NCBI GenBank assembly: GCA_949299335.1
Contig: CASGAD010000007.1
Location: 1 to 43,790 of the forward strand
DNA from: an uncultured bacterium
GTDB taxonomy: Bacteria > Bacillota_I > Bacilli_A > RFN20 > CAG-826
Direction of reading: 5' to 3'
DNA: 43,790 bases
Position numbers and translations under genes: made by a program
The notes under the pieces: model-generated
Told to the model about the DNA's origin: nothing
The model's database searches: none
The model's input: only the letters and a program-made list of their open reading frames with translations
Part shown: positions 18,261 to 27,424 of the stretch, piece by piece
How the letters are laid out: every line of letters starts with the position of its first letter
How positions within the stretch are numbered: position 1 is the stretch's first letter

Positions 18261-21200
18261 ATGAAAAAGAATAAAATTGGTTTATTTGTATTAGCCATAG
18301 GTTCAGTTGGTTTTATCACCTGCTGCTCTAATGGAAATACAAATGGCAACTTAGGAGGTAATACTTTAGCTAAAGATACAACCTTCTTAGTTAGCTTAAA
18401 TGGTTCAGCTTTAAGTATGGATGATGCTGAACTTAAAGATATTCAAAATACCTTTATTAATTCTTTAAGATCTACAATTGGTTATGATTTTAAAGTTGAA
18501 ACAACATATAACGCTATTAATACTTTAAAAATCCGTGCAAATTCCGCATATGAAAGTGTAATTTCATCAATGCCTGGAGTTAGCAAGGTTGCTATTAATC
18601 AATCATATAGATTTAGTGAAGTATATAATGGCGAAAGAACCGCTGATGAAATTCAAGAAGGGTACATTCCTTTAACAAATTCAGCGATGAGTGAATTAAG
18701 CGAAACAGTTGATGACGAAAATCAATCAGCCCAATCAATGATGGTTCCTGAAACATCTAATGGTGGAGCTGGTTCATTTGTAGCAATTCTTGATACTGGT
18801 TTTTATCTTGAACACCATGCTTTTCAAGATTTTGCTCCAAACACAGAAGCAAGAGCTAAAGCAGAAGAAAGATTCAATTATGATGATTTAACTGCAGTTA
18901 CTAACGATTTAGTTGCTAGTCGTGATTTAAGTGCTGAGGCTGGTGAAGAAGGAAGCTTATATTATAACTTAAAGATTCCATTCTATTATGATTACGGCGG
19001 AAGCAATTTAAGTGCTACAAATGGATATGACGTCTATTCACAAACTAGTGAACATGGAAACCACGTTGCTTCAATTACTGGCGCTAATGGTACTTATGAA
19101 GGTATCGCTCCAAATTGTCAACTTGCATTAATGAAAGTTTTCTATGAAGAAATACCAACTGATAAAACTGGTGTTGCTTCTAGCTATGCAATGGATGATG
19201 ATATTCTTGAAGCATTAAACGATTGTGTTACATTAGGAGTTGATGCTTTAAATATGTCACTTGGTAGTGATCTTGATGACTTTAGTGATAAGTCAGCAAG
19301 TATGGACGTTATTAATAAACTTTATAATAACGGAGTTAGTGTCAACATTGCTGCTGGTAATGGTGGTAAAGATATGTTCTCACCAATGTATCTTTATAAA
19401 GATTGGGCTACTGATCAAGTCGATTTAGGTATATTAGGAAGCTATTCGAATAGTGATAGCGCTACAATCGTTGCTAGTAGTACAAACGAAAAACAATATT
19501 ACGAAAAAGCAATTCAATTTGGTGAAACTGTTATTGGTTATGATGATCAAGTTGATTATACTGATGGTAGTGATGGCATCAGCAAAGATAAAGAAAGATT
19601 ATTTAGTAGTTTAGTTACTTCAAGTACAGAAACACTTGAAGCAGTCTTAATTACTGATAAAGGAAATACTAATCACTATGGTACAAGCAGCGATTATACT
19701 GATATGAGTAACGCAGTTGGCGATCCTAATTTCTTCGAAGGAAAAGTTGCTATTGTTGATAGAGGTTCAAACTCTTTCGTTGATAAAGCAAATGCCGCTG
19801 AAGAAGCTGGATGTTCAGCATTAATTGTTATTAATAATGACCCAACCGCTATCGAATTTACATTCGGTATGTCATGGTCAAGTGGTGAAAGTTATGATAT
19901 TCCAGAAATTCCTGTCGTCTTTGTTTTAATGAGAGACAGAGATAGTATCATAAATTCATTAAGTGCATATCAAAATGGTGATAGCACATATTCAAATGTT
20001 CAAGTCGGTACATTTAATGTTTTGGAAGAAACTGTTTCTACTAACCCTGATAAATTCAAATTAAGTGATTTTAGTAGTGATGGTGCAACAACAAAATTAA
20101 CAATGGGGCCAACTATTACTGCTCCAGGTTCATCAATTAAAGGTGCTATTTTAGGTGAAGCAGATTCTCAAGGTTTAGTTCCTAAGGAAGATGCTGATCC
20201 AGATAAATATGGCTATTTAAATGGTACTTCTATGGCAACTCCAAACTATTGTGGTGCTGTTGCATTACTTATTGGAGAACAAGAGTTTGCTAGTGAAGAA
20301 GAGAGAAGAGAGTACATTAGATCCATAAATATGAGAACAATGTCAACTGCTCAAATCTATTCTAAAGAAGTTACAACTTATGGTTCTATCGACGAAGAAA
20401 AAGCGATGACTACCCCAGCTGCTAACGAGGAACCTGAAGAAGTTACTATTTACGTTCCAAACGAAGATGAAACCACTGTTGAAACATTACCATACTCACC
20501 TCGTAAACAAGGTGCAGGCGTTGTTGATGTTACTAAAGCTTTAAATTCTAAAGTTTACATTGAAGGACTTGATGTTAAGAGCGATGGAACATTCGCTAAA
20601 GACGATAACGGAAATTATGTTGGCATTAATTATGGTAAAGTTGAACTTAAGAACAATAATTTAATTGCTAATGGAATTGTAAATCCTGGATTTAGAATTC
20701 ATAACGAAACTGGTTTATCAGGTATTAGTTATAAAGTTAAAATGCAATTAATGGCTCCTCAAGTAACTTCATACCATAACCATGATAATGAGCTTGCTAA
20801 CTATGTTGGTAAAGATGCTCAATATGAAGGCGCTCAAGTTCAAACAACAGGTGAACAAGAAATTGCTAATGTCGAATTAGGAACAATCACTCTTAATGGC
20901 GAAACTACCCAAGATTTTACAAATCTTAAATATGAATTATCTGCTGCTCAAAAAGATAAATTAAATAGTCAATTTGAAAACGGCACATATTTAGAAGGTT
21001 ATATCTATCTTGAACCAGTTGGTGTAAGTAGTGAAGATTCAGAAACTAGTGGAATTACAGAATTAAGCTTCCCATTTATGGGATTCTATGATGATTTTGC
21101 ACAAGCAGATGCTGTCGAACCATTTACATTCGAGAAGAAACCTGATTACGATAGAGTAAACGGTGTTACTGATGGAAAATTATATGGTAGTGATTTAGTT

Positions 21201-22559
21201 AATTATTTAGCTATTAATTCATATGGATTATCCGAAGCTAATGTCGAAAGTATGATTGGTGCAACAAGTTTTGACTACTATCAACAAAATAGTAAACGTG
21301 GAGATATTTTAACTAACGTTGATAATATCGCTAACTTTGCAACATTGCCAGTCACTCAAGAAAGTGATGGAACATACACCATCTATGCTGGTGGTAAAGA
21401 TACTGATGTCTTATATATTCAACAATTTGTCTATAGATCAATTGATATTGCTACAGTTCAAGTTATTGATAATAGAGGAAATGTTGTAGCATCAAAATAC
21501 ATTACAGATATGATTACAAATGGTAGTGGATTATTTAAATCTCACGTCGTTTCTGGATATATTAGTAGTGGTATATTAGTCCATAGAGCTTATGCTGAAT
21601 TACCATTATATAGAGAAAATGGTGGTAAATTACCAAATGGAACATATACATTAAAGTTCACATATAACTTACTCTATGGTTCAACTCAAACAAAACAATA
21701 TAACTTGGTTATTGACTACGATTCACCAGAATTAACTTCTAAAACAATCGTAGAAAAGAACGGACAAAAAGTCTTAAGACTTAAGTTCAATGAAATTTAT
21801 TTACCAAGTGAAACTAGAATCCACGTTAATGGTGACCAAACAACATTTACTTTAACTAAAGTAAGTGATGGATTCGTTATTGATATTGTTCTTGATGATG
21901 CATTCTTAAATGGAAAATTATACGTTTACATTGAAGATGGTGCATATAACTATGGAACATATATGATTAATGAAACAGCTGTTAATACTGGTTTATTTAT
22001 TAGAAGTGATGCTTTAACTCTTGGTTCTAACTATACTTACACTGTCACAAGCAATGCTTCAAGTGATCAAAATATCAATGATACATTCGAAGTTAACGCT
22101 ACTGACTATGCTGGTAAGAGCTTGAACCTTGGTACATATAGTGCTTATGTCACTTATGATAGAAAAGTTAATTCATCAGTCGTTGTATATGGAGTTAATG
22201 CTGATGGCTCTACAACAAGAATTAGAGATGTTACATTACTTAACAATACAACATTAATTGTTAACACAAATTACACCAAGTTTATGGTTGTTGATAGTGG
22301 ACTTCCAAACGAATCAATTTCTAAAGAAGATAACGCTACAGTTAGCGTTTCTACCCCAACTAATGGACAAGTATTTGTCGATAAGATGAGTGGTATCGCT
22401 GGAGAATCCATTGTTATTTATGCAATTCCAAATTCAGGATATACTGTTGATACAGTAACTGTTAATGGAAAATCAGCAACAAAAGATAATAATGGCAACT
22501 ATCAATGGATCCTTGAACAAGGTGAAAATAACGTTGTAGTTACATTTAAAACAAAATAA
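18261..22559 (+). CDS. lipid-anchored subtilisin-like S8 protease (lactocepin/C5a-peptidase type)
   Basis: This 1432-residue protease has an intact catalytic triad: D178 (VAILDTG), H265 (HGNHVAS) and S657 (GTSMATP), with oxyanion N367 (AAGNGG). Order of parts: signal peptide with a lipobox at Cys21/Cys22; an I9-like propeptide (about 40-120); the catalytic domain, split by a protease-associated (PA) domain (about 450-590, KVAIVDRGSNSFVDKANAAE); Fn3-like domains of the C5a-peptidase kind from about 770; and a final small beta domain (about 1360-1432) shared with the LRR and M6 proteins. Relatives in lactic acid bacteria and streptococci cut casein or host proteins and are anchored at the C-terminus by LPXTG. 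This one has no such signal and is tethered by lipid at the N-terminus. The RBS is AGGAGG. Confidence 0.93.
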   Translation: MKKNKIGLFVLAIGSVGFITCCSNGNTNGNLGGNTLAKDTTFLVSLNGSALSMDDAELKDIQNTFINSLRSTIGYDFKVETTYNAINTLKIRANSAYESVISSMPGVSKVAINQSYRFSEVYNGERTADEIQEGYIPLTNSAMSELSETVDDENQSAQSMMVPETSNGGAGSFVAILDTGFYLEHHAFQDFAPNTEARAKAEERFNYDDLTAVTNDLVASRDLSAEAGEEGSLYYNLKIPFYYDYGGSNLSATNGYDVYSQTSEHGNHVASITGANGTYEGIAPNCQLALMKVFYEEIPTDKTGVASSYAMDDDILEALNDCVTLGVDALNMSLGSDLDDFSDKSASMDVINKLYNNGVSVNIAAGNGGKDMFSPMYLYKDWATDQVDLGILGSYSNSDSATIVASSTNEKQYYEKAIQFGETVIGYDDQVDYTDGSDGISKDKERLFSSLVTSSTETLEAVLITDKGNTNHYGTSSDYTDMSNAVGDPNFFEGKVAIVDRGSNSFVDKANAAEEAGCSALIVINNDPTAIEFTFGMSWSSGESYDIPEIPVVFVLMRDRDSIINSLSAYQNGDSTYSNVQVGTFNVLEETVSTNPDKFKLSDFSSDGATTKLTMGPTITAPGSSIKGAILGEADSQGLVPKEDADPDKYGYLNGTSMATPNYCGAVALLIGEQEFASEEERREYIRSINMRTMSTAQIYSKEVTTYGSIDEEKAMTTPAANEEPEEVTIYVPNEDETTVETLPYSPRKQGAGVVDVTKALNSKVYIEGLDVKSDGTFAKDDNGNYVGINYGKVELKNNNLIANGIVNPGFRIHNETGLSGISYKVKMQLMAPQVTSYHNHDNELANYVGKDAQYEGAQVQTTGEQEIANVELGTITLNGETTQDFTNLKYELSAAQKDKLNSQFENGTYLEGYIYLEPVGVSSEDSETSGITELSFPFMGFYDDFAQADAVEPFTFEKKPDYDRVNGVTDGKLYGSDLVNYLAINSYGLSEANVESMIGATSFDYYQQNSKRGDILTNVDNIANFATLPVTQESDGTYTIYAGGKDTDVLYIQQFVYRSIDIATVQVIDNRGNVVASKYITDMITNGSGLFKSHVVSGYISSGILVHRAYAELPLYRENGGKLPNGTYTLKFTYNLLYGSTQTKQYNLVIDYDSPELTSKTIVEKNGQKVLRLKFNEIYLPSETRIHVNGDQTTFTLTKVSDGFVIDIVLDDAFLNGKLYVYIEDGAYNYGTYMINETAVNTGLFIRSDALTLGSNYTYTVTSNASSDQNINDTFEVNATDYAGKSLNLGTYSAYVTYDRKVNSSVVVYGVNADGSTTRIRDVTLLNNTTLIVNTNYTKFMVVDSGLPNESISKEDNATVSVSTPTNGQVFVDKMSGIAGESIVIYAIPNSGYTVDTVTVNGKSATKDNNGNYQWILEQGENNVVVTFKTK

Positions 22560-22563
22560 AAAT

Positions 22564-22597
22564 GTTTGGTTTGCTAGCTTTGTCTAGCAAACCAAAC
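22564..22597 (+). terminator. 14-base-pair hairpin without a T-run
   Basis: The arms 22564-22577 and 22584-22597 (core TTTGCTAG/CTAGCAAA) pair perfectly around CTTTGT. No T-run follows, so it is a poor intrinsic terminator and may instead protect or separate the protease mRNA from the DUF3899 gene, whose ATG lies 18 bases later. Confidence 0.55.
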
Positions 22598-22614
22598 CAT
22601 GAATTACGTATAAG

Positions 22615-23049
22615 ATGAAGAAAAAAGAAAATTTAGAAAACAAGTACTTGAATTATAAATTAAAGGAATTTTTCTTTAAGTATGGTTTAAGGTTCATAAT
22701 TATTACTTTAATTGGCGTTATAGTATTTATATCTTACGCCTGGATTAAATCATTTAGTCTAATTTCGTTTGTAGATGGACTATTTGTTGCCGGACTAATT
22801 GGAGTACTTGTTAGTGGATGTTCTTTTGTTACAAACCATGGTTTTTTCGATATTTTTGCGTATAATGCCATTCGATTTGTGAATTTTGTAAAGCAATATA
22901 AAGAAAAAAACTACTATGGAACTTACGAGTACACTAAAGCCAAGGAGTCAAAAAGAAAAGAAACTAGATTAATTCCTTTAAGTTATTTAATAAGTGGATG
23001 TTTCTTTTTATTGGTAAGTTTAATTATTTATTTAGTATTGTTTTTTTAA
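22615..23049 (+). CDS. DUF3899-like membrane protein
   Basis: This 144-residue protein has three membrane segments: about 24-46, 50-72 (FVDGLFVAGLIGVLVSGCSF) and 124-144. The central pattern DGLFVAGLIGxLVSG followed by FVTNHGFFDIF is what I associate with the DUF3899 family of small Firmicutes membrane proteins, function unknown. A charged loop (about 92-118) lies on one side. There is no Shine-Dalgarno before the ATG, and a hairpin ends 18 bases upstream, so expression may be low or coupled to the protease transcript. Family assignment rests on memory of the motif. Confidence 0.6.
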   Translation: MKKKENLENKYLNYKLKEFFFKYGLRFIIITLIGVIVFISYAWIKSFSLISFVDGLFVAGLIGVLVSGCSFVTNHGFFDIFAYNAIRFVNFVKQYKEKNYYGTYEYTKAKESKRKETRLIPLSYLISGCFFLLVSLIIYLVLFF

Positions 23050-23056
23050 TTTTCTT

Positions 23057-23090
23057 TTGAAAAAAATAAATATACATATATTATATGTAT
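23057..23090 (+). promoter_or_regulatory. oppA promoter with 19-base palindrome over the -10
   Basis: TTGAAA (23057-23062) and TATTAT (23079-23084) are separated by 16 bases. The -10 sits in the centre of a perfect palindrome, ATACATATA-T-TATATGTAT (23072-23090). A dimeric regulator binding there would block RNA polymerase. The right-hand 16 bases recur exactly at 13716-13731. Confidence 0.6.
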
Positions 23091-23132
23091 GATTAAGGAT
23101 TTATTACTTAATGTTTATAGGAGGGAAACTAT

Positions 23133-26126
23133 ATGAAGAAAGGAAAAAAGAGATTATTATTCGCGGTAAGCGCATTACTCTTATGCGGCTCACCTCTAAT
23201 TTTAACTAGCTGTGGCGATGGTAGTAATGGTCCAATTGATGTTGATCCAAATGACCCAAGTAAAGTAGTTAGTGAATTCAGTGTTTCATTATCAAATAGT
23301 AAAGGCGAAGTATCAATTGGTGATACAATTACAATCACTCCAAAGGTAGTCACTCCAACAACAGCAACTGGTCAATTTACATATGCTGTAAAATCAGGCA
23401 GTGAAACTTTTATTAGTGTTAATTTGAATGGTGTTGTAACTGGTCTTGCTGAAGGTGAAGGAACAGTTATTGTCACTTGTACAAATGGTGCAGAAGATTT
23501 AAAACCTCAAGAAGTTACAATTAAAGTTTTAGGTGAAGCAACAAATGCCGTCGGTGCATATAACTATGTCGCTGAATCATACGAAGAGAAATTAAATATT
23601 TTAGGAAAAATGGAAGAATATGCTGTTGATAACCATTTAACAGGTATCACTCTTTTCCAAAATGGTGGATATGTTATGTATAAATCTCGTATCGAAAAAG
23701 GTACAAATACATACATTCCAGGTTATGGTTTTGGTATTTTAAGTGAAGGTAAAATTACTGAACCTTTAGCAGGTGAAACAAATGCAAATTATAAGATGTA
23801 CTACCATTCATATGCTGGTACAACTAATAAACAAAAATATAACTACTTAGATGACCAAGGCAGTGAATCTGCTGATTTATATGGATATGTTTCTAGTACA
23901 TACTATGGAACAAAAATGAATAGTTCTAAAGATGGTTATGAATATTACCCAATTTTAGCTAAAAAAGCTCCTGAAAGTGCTATTGCAGAGTACGGCTTAA
24001 CAGAAACACAAGCTAATAGACCAATCGCTTTAAATAAAGATGAAGCAACTGGATTAGCTACAAAATATAAAGTCTATGTTAATACAGGTAAAGATGGCTT
24101 GAAGTATAGTACATTAAGTACTAAATATAGTTCATTCGATGGCAGAGAAGTTCAACTAGAAGACTATGCTACACCATATATGCTTTTATTAAATCAAAAG
24201 ATTGGTTTAGCTCGTAGTGCTGATATGATTTCTGATTCAAATAATGGTACATTAAAAGGTGCTAGAGCTTACTATAACGCAACTAAGAATAATTCAAATA
24301 TTGAGGAAACAGCTCAATTATTCTACGATATGGTTGGTTTAGAGTTAAATACAGAAGAAAATAGTATTACTTTTACATTTAATACTCCAGTAACAGAATT
24401 TGTTGCTATGACTAACTTATCAAGTACATTAACTTCGCCAATTCCTAAGGAATTTGTTAAGGCAATCGCACCTGATCAAAGTGATGAAAATGTCTATCAA
24501 TCTGGTATGAAAAATGCTTATGGTACTGCTTGTACTCAAACAAATACAACCCCAGTTGATAACTTACTTAGCTTAGCTCCATATGAACTTGAATATAGTG
24601 ATTCATTAACAGCTGTTTATAAGAGAAATCCTGATTGGATTGAGTTTAAGAGCACTGATATGTCTATTTCCAGTAGATATAGTATTGAAGGCGTTGTCTT
24701 AGTTTACTTACAAGGGGCTTCCTCAGATGTTAACTTAGCATTCAACACTTATTTACAAGACAAGTTAGATGCTGTCTCTATTCCTCAAGACTATCTTGAT
24801 CAATATAAGAACAATGCTGAAACAACACAAACTCAAGGTGATTCAACATTTAAACTTAATATCAACTCAACAACTCCAGATGAATGGGATTCAATCTTTG
24901 GCAAAAATGGTAGTAATCCAAATGGTGGTACAACATATAATGTTAAGCCATTAATGAGTAATGATGATTTTGTTAACGCATTATCATTCTCTATTGATAG
25001 AAAAACATTTGCTGATGCTAGAGGAAATATTCCATCACAATCTTATTTTGCTCCAGCATACTTATGGGAACCAGAACAAGGTTTATCATATGATGAAACA
25101 GAACAACATAAGGCTGCTATAGCTGACTACTCACCAGAAACATATGGTTACAATGTTGACGTTGCTGTTCAATTATTTGATAGAGCAATTACTGAAGAAA
25201 TCAATAAAGGTAATTACACTGGATATAATGACAGTGAAACAATTGAAATTAGTTGGATGAATACCACAGACCCTAAAGAATATGGTAATGAAATCTTAGG
25301 CTATTTCAATGCAGCATTCCAAAGAACAGAGGCTTACAAAAAAGGATTTAGAATTAACTTTACTCAAGATGAAGGTTCAACAGATTATCAAGCTGTTTAT
25401 ACCAAGATGAAGAAAGGTTTATTTGATTTAGGCTTTGGTTCTATTAGTGGTATGCAACTTGATCCACTTGGCTTCTTAGAAGTTTTAAAGACAAACAATG
25501 AAACAGGATTTACTCTTAATTATGGTATTGATACATCAGTAATTCACGAAGATGAAGAAAACGGATATATCGTTTACGATAATAAGAAGTGGAGTTTTGA
25601 TTCCTTATGGGAAGCAGCTAATAAAGGCGCTATTGTTGGAACTGATACAAAAGTTGTTGAAGAACCATTAGCAGTTAAACAAGCAGGTACAGGTACTGAA
25701 CGAACAACTATTGAAATTGGTGGTAAGAGTGTTAAAGCTAGATGGCTCTCACTTACTTATAAGAAAGATTTGCAAGCTGCATCTACAGCTATGAAATTTA
25801 GAACTGGTGATGAAGAAAGCCTTGTTCTTTCAATTACTTATAAGAACACCGAGAAAGAAATTGTTTCAACTTCATTCAGCATTCCATACGGAAATCAATT
25901 TGTTATTGAAGATGAAAATGAAGATTATACAATTTCTAATGATACAGCCTACATTAACATTTATATCCCTGAAGAGATAACTAATGCTACAACAGATGGA
26001 CAAATTCCAACTGATGAAGGATTTAAATATACAGACATTCAATCAATTTCTGTAAACCTTAATTACTACATCACAATTAATGGCGTTACAACATCTCAAA
26101 CCTTGACAATTAGTGTTACACTCTAA
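23133..26126 (+). CDS. oppA: oligopeptide ABC transporter substrate-binding lipoprotein with N-terminal Ig-like domain
   Basis: The 997-residue product has a signal peptide with lipobox LTSC (Cys27). A Big_2-type Ig domain follows at about 46-132 (SIGDTITITPKV, ISVNLNGVVTGLAEGEGTVIV). Then comes a long region fitting the family 5 substrate-binding fold, including the marker segment FVNALSFSIDRKTFADARG and a later lobe with YxxxYTKMKKGLFDLGFGSISG. The last 140 residues are another beta-rich stretch. Ordinary OppA proteins are about 500-650 residues, so this is much enlarged at both ends. It should capture peptides outside the membrane and hand them to OppBC. RBS AGGAGGG. A strong terminator follows it, so it can be made in excess over the permease genes, a common Opp arrangement. 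Confidence 0.85.
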   Translation: MKKGKKRLLFAVSALLLCGSPLILTSCGDGSNGPIDVDPNDPSKVVSEFSVSLSNSKGEVSIGDTITITPKVVTPTTATGQFTYAVKSGSETFISVNLNGVVTGLAEGEGTVIVTCTNGAEDLKPQEVTIKVLGEATNAVGAYNYVAESYEEKLNILGKMEEYAVDNHLTGITLFQNGGYVMYKSRIEKGTNTYIPGYGFGILSEGKITEPLAGETNANYKMYYHSYAGTTNKQKYNYLDDQGSESADLYGYVSSTYYGTKMNSSKDGYEYYPILAKKAPESAIAEYGLTETQANRPIALNKDEATGLATKYKVYVNTGKDGLKYSTLSTKYSSFDGREVQLEDYATPYMLLLNQKIGLARSADMISDSNNGTLKGARAYYNATKNNSNIEETAQLFYDMVGLELNTEENSITFTFNTPVTEFVAMTNLSSTLTSPIPKEFVKAIAPDQSDENVYQSGMKNAYGTACTQTNTTPVDNLLSLAPYELEYSDSLTAVYKRNPDWIEFKSTDMSISSRYSIEGVVLVYLQGASSDVNLAFNTYLQDKLDAVSIPQDYLDQYKNNAETTQTQGDSTFKLNINSTTPDEWDSIFGKNGSNPNGGTTYNVKPLMSNDDFVNALSFSIDRKTFADARGNIPSQSYFAPAYLWEPEQGLSYDETEQHKAAIADYSPETYGYNVDVAVQLFDRAITEEINKGNYTGYNDSETIEISWMNTTDPKEYGNEILGYFNAAFQRTEAYKKGFRINFTQDEGSTDYQAVYTKMKKGLFDLGFGSISGMQLDPLGFLEVLKTNNETGFTLNYGIDTSVIHEDEENGYIVYDNKKWSFDSLWEAANKGAIVGTDTKVVEEPLAVKQAGTGTERTTIEIGGKSVKARWLSLTYKKDLQAASTAMKFRTGDEESLVLSITYKNTEKEIVSTSFSIPYGNQFVIEDENEDYTISNDTAYINIYIPEEITNATTDGQIPTDEGFKYTDIQSISVNLNYYITINGVTTSQTLTISVTL

Positions 26127-26150
26127 TCGTTAAGTAAAAGGTAAAATATA

Positions 26151-26178
26151 TAAAAATGGCATGCAAATGCCATTTTTA
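26151..26178 (+). terminator. Rho-independent terminator after oppA
   Basis: AAAAATGGCAT (26152-26162), a GCAA tetraloop and ATGCCATTTTT (26167-26177), extended by one T-A pair, give a 12-base stem with a T-run. It separates oppA from oppB and probably sets the ratio of binding protein to permease. Confidence 0.9.
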
Positions 26179-26292
26179 TATTAAAAAACCCGCAATTTTT
26201 GAGTATTTTTTAGAAAAATAGAAAGAACATATTCGAAAAAAATATTTTATTAAAAATTACTGAATTTTTTTAAAACTTAATTTATTTTGCTT

Positions 26293-26327
26293 TATAATAA
26301 AAAGTCATTTTTATATTTATAAAAATG
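26293..26327 (+). promoter_or_regulatory. oppB promoter candidate with inverted repeat
   Basis: TATAAT at 26293-26298 has a weak -35 (TTAAAA, 17 bases upstream). Downstream, CATTTTTATA (26306-26315) and TATAAAAATG (26318-26327) form a 10-base perfect inverted repeat around TT, starting near the expected transcription start. It could be an operator or a 5' RNA stem. The gene's ribosome-binding site (AAGGAGAGG) lies about 30 bases further on. Confidence 0.45.
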
Positions 26328-26368
26328 TCCATAAATGTTAAAATTTTTAACGTGCAAAGGAGAGGAAT

Positions 26369-27424
26369 ATGCGGAAGTACGTTTTAAAAAGAATCGGACT
26401 TGCTCTTATTACTTGCTTTATAATTTTAAGTATTACTTTCTTGTTAATGAAGATTCTTCCTTTTCAAGAACCAATAGGGCAAGCAATCGATAAGTTTAGA
26501 TACTATAACGATCAATACACACAAGGTTACGTCATTCGTTCAGAAGTCGAATTAGAAGGGTTTGGAGATTATTTGTTTACTACATATGGAACAAATATTT
26601 TTGATGACGGGACTGTTTATTACTATTATCTTAGACCAGTTTTTGAGCAATATTTTGTTTGGCTCGTTAACATATTGACTAAGTGGGATTGGGGTGTTTC
26701 AACTTCTATTCAAGTTAATGTTGATGCTATGACAATTATCGGTTCAAGATTACCTACAACAATTTCAATTAATATTTGGGCTAGTTTAATTAGCGTTCCA
26801 ACTGGAATATTATTAGGTATTTGGGCTGCTTTAAAGAAAAATAAACCAACAGATCATATTATTTCAACAATCATTATGGTCTTTATTAGCGTTCCAAGTT
26901 TTATTATTATTTCACTTTTAATTAAATTTTTAGCTTACGATACTGGATGGTTACCATCAAGTTGGCCTACAGCTGGTGATACATTAAGCAATAAAGTAGC
27001 AGGTTATGTTATTCCAGTTATGTCTTTATGTTTTGGTTCAATTTGTGGTTATTGTAGATTTACAAGAGCTGAACTTTGTGAAGTCATGAGTAGTGATTAT
27101 CTTTTACTTGCTAGAACAAAAGGCTTAACCAAGACTCAATGTATTACTCGTCACGCTTTAAGAAATGCAATGGTTCCAATTGTTCCTTCAATTTTAGCTG
27201 AGTTTATTGCAGTTTTAAGTGGCTCAATGATTTTGGAGAACTTATATAACATTCCTGGAATCGGTACATTATTTGTTAACGCATTAAATTCAAGAGACTA
27301 TAGTGTCTTACTCGTTGATATGGCTGTTTTTACAACAATTAGTTTATTAGCTGCTGTTGTATTGGATATATCTTATGGATTTATTGATCCTAGAATCAGA
27401 ATGGGAGCTAAGAACAATGGATAA
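26369..27424 (+). CDS. oppB: oligopeptide ABC transporter permease
   Basis: OppB/DppB-type permease of 351 residues with six membrane helices. The first helix (10-30) leads into an extracellular loop of about 70 residues that is larger than usual and Tyr-rich. The signature WDWGVSTSIQVNV-IIGSRLPTT precedes helix 2. The cytoplasmic EAA coupling loop is present as YLLLARTKGL-x8-RHALRNAMVP, which contacts the ATPase. The C-terminal IDPRIRMG is typical. AAGGAGAGG precedes the ATG. The last eight bases overlap the start of oppC, so the two subunits are translationally coupled. Confidence 0.93.
   Translation: MRKYVLKRIGLALITCFIILSITFLLMKILPFQEPIGQAIDKFRYYNDQYTQGYVIRSEVELEGFGDYLFTTYGTNIFDDGTVYYYYLRPVFEQYFVWLVNILTKWDWGVSTSIQVNVDAMTIIGSRLPTTISINIWASLISVPTGILLGIWAALKKNKPTDHIISTIIMVFISVPSFIIISLLIKFLAYDTGWLPSSWPTAGDTLSNKVAGYVIPVMSLCFGSICGYCRFTRAELCEVMSSDYLLLARTKGLTKTQCITRHALRNAMVPIVPSILAEFIAVLSGSMILENLYNIPGIGTLFVNALNSRDYSVLLVDMAVFTTISLLAAVVLDISYGFIDPRIRMGAKNNG

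Noticed and set aside
22564-22597. Strong intrinsic terminator after the S8 protease
   Set aside because: The stem is excellent but no T-run follows on either side, so it is kept only as a hairpin.
26179-26368. Riboswitch or T-box in the oppB leader
   Set aside because: Only a single AT-rich inverted repeat is present, with no conserved riboswitch core and no terminator after it.
27357-27416. Longer N-terminus for OppC
   Set aside because: The extra codons merely re-read the end of oppB. ATG 27417 has a GGAG upstream and gives a normal OppC N-terminus.
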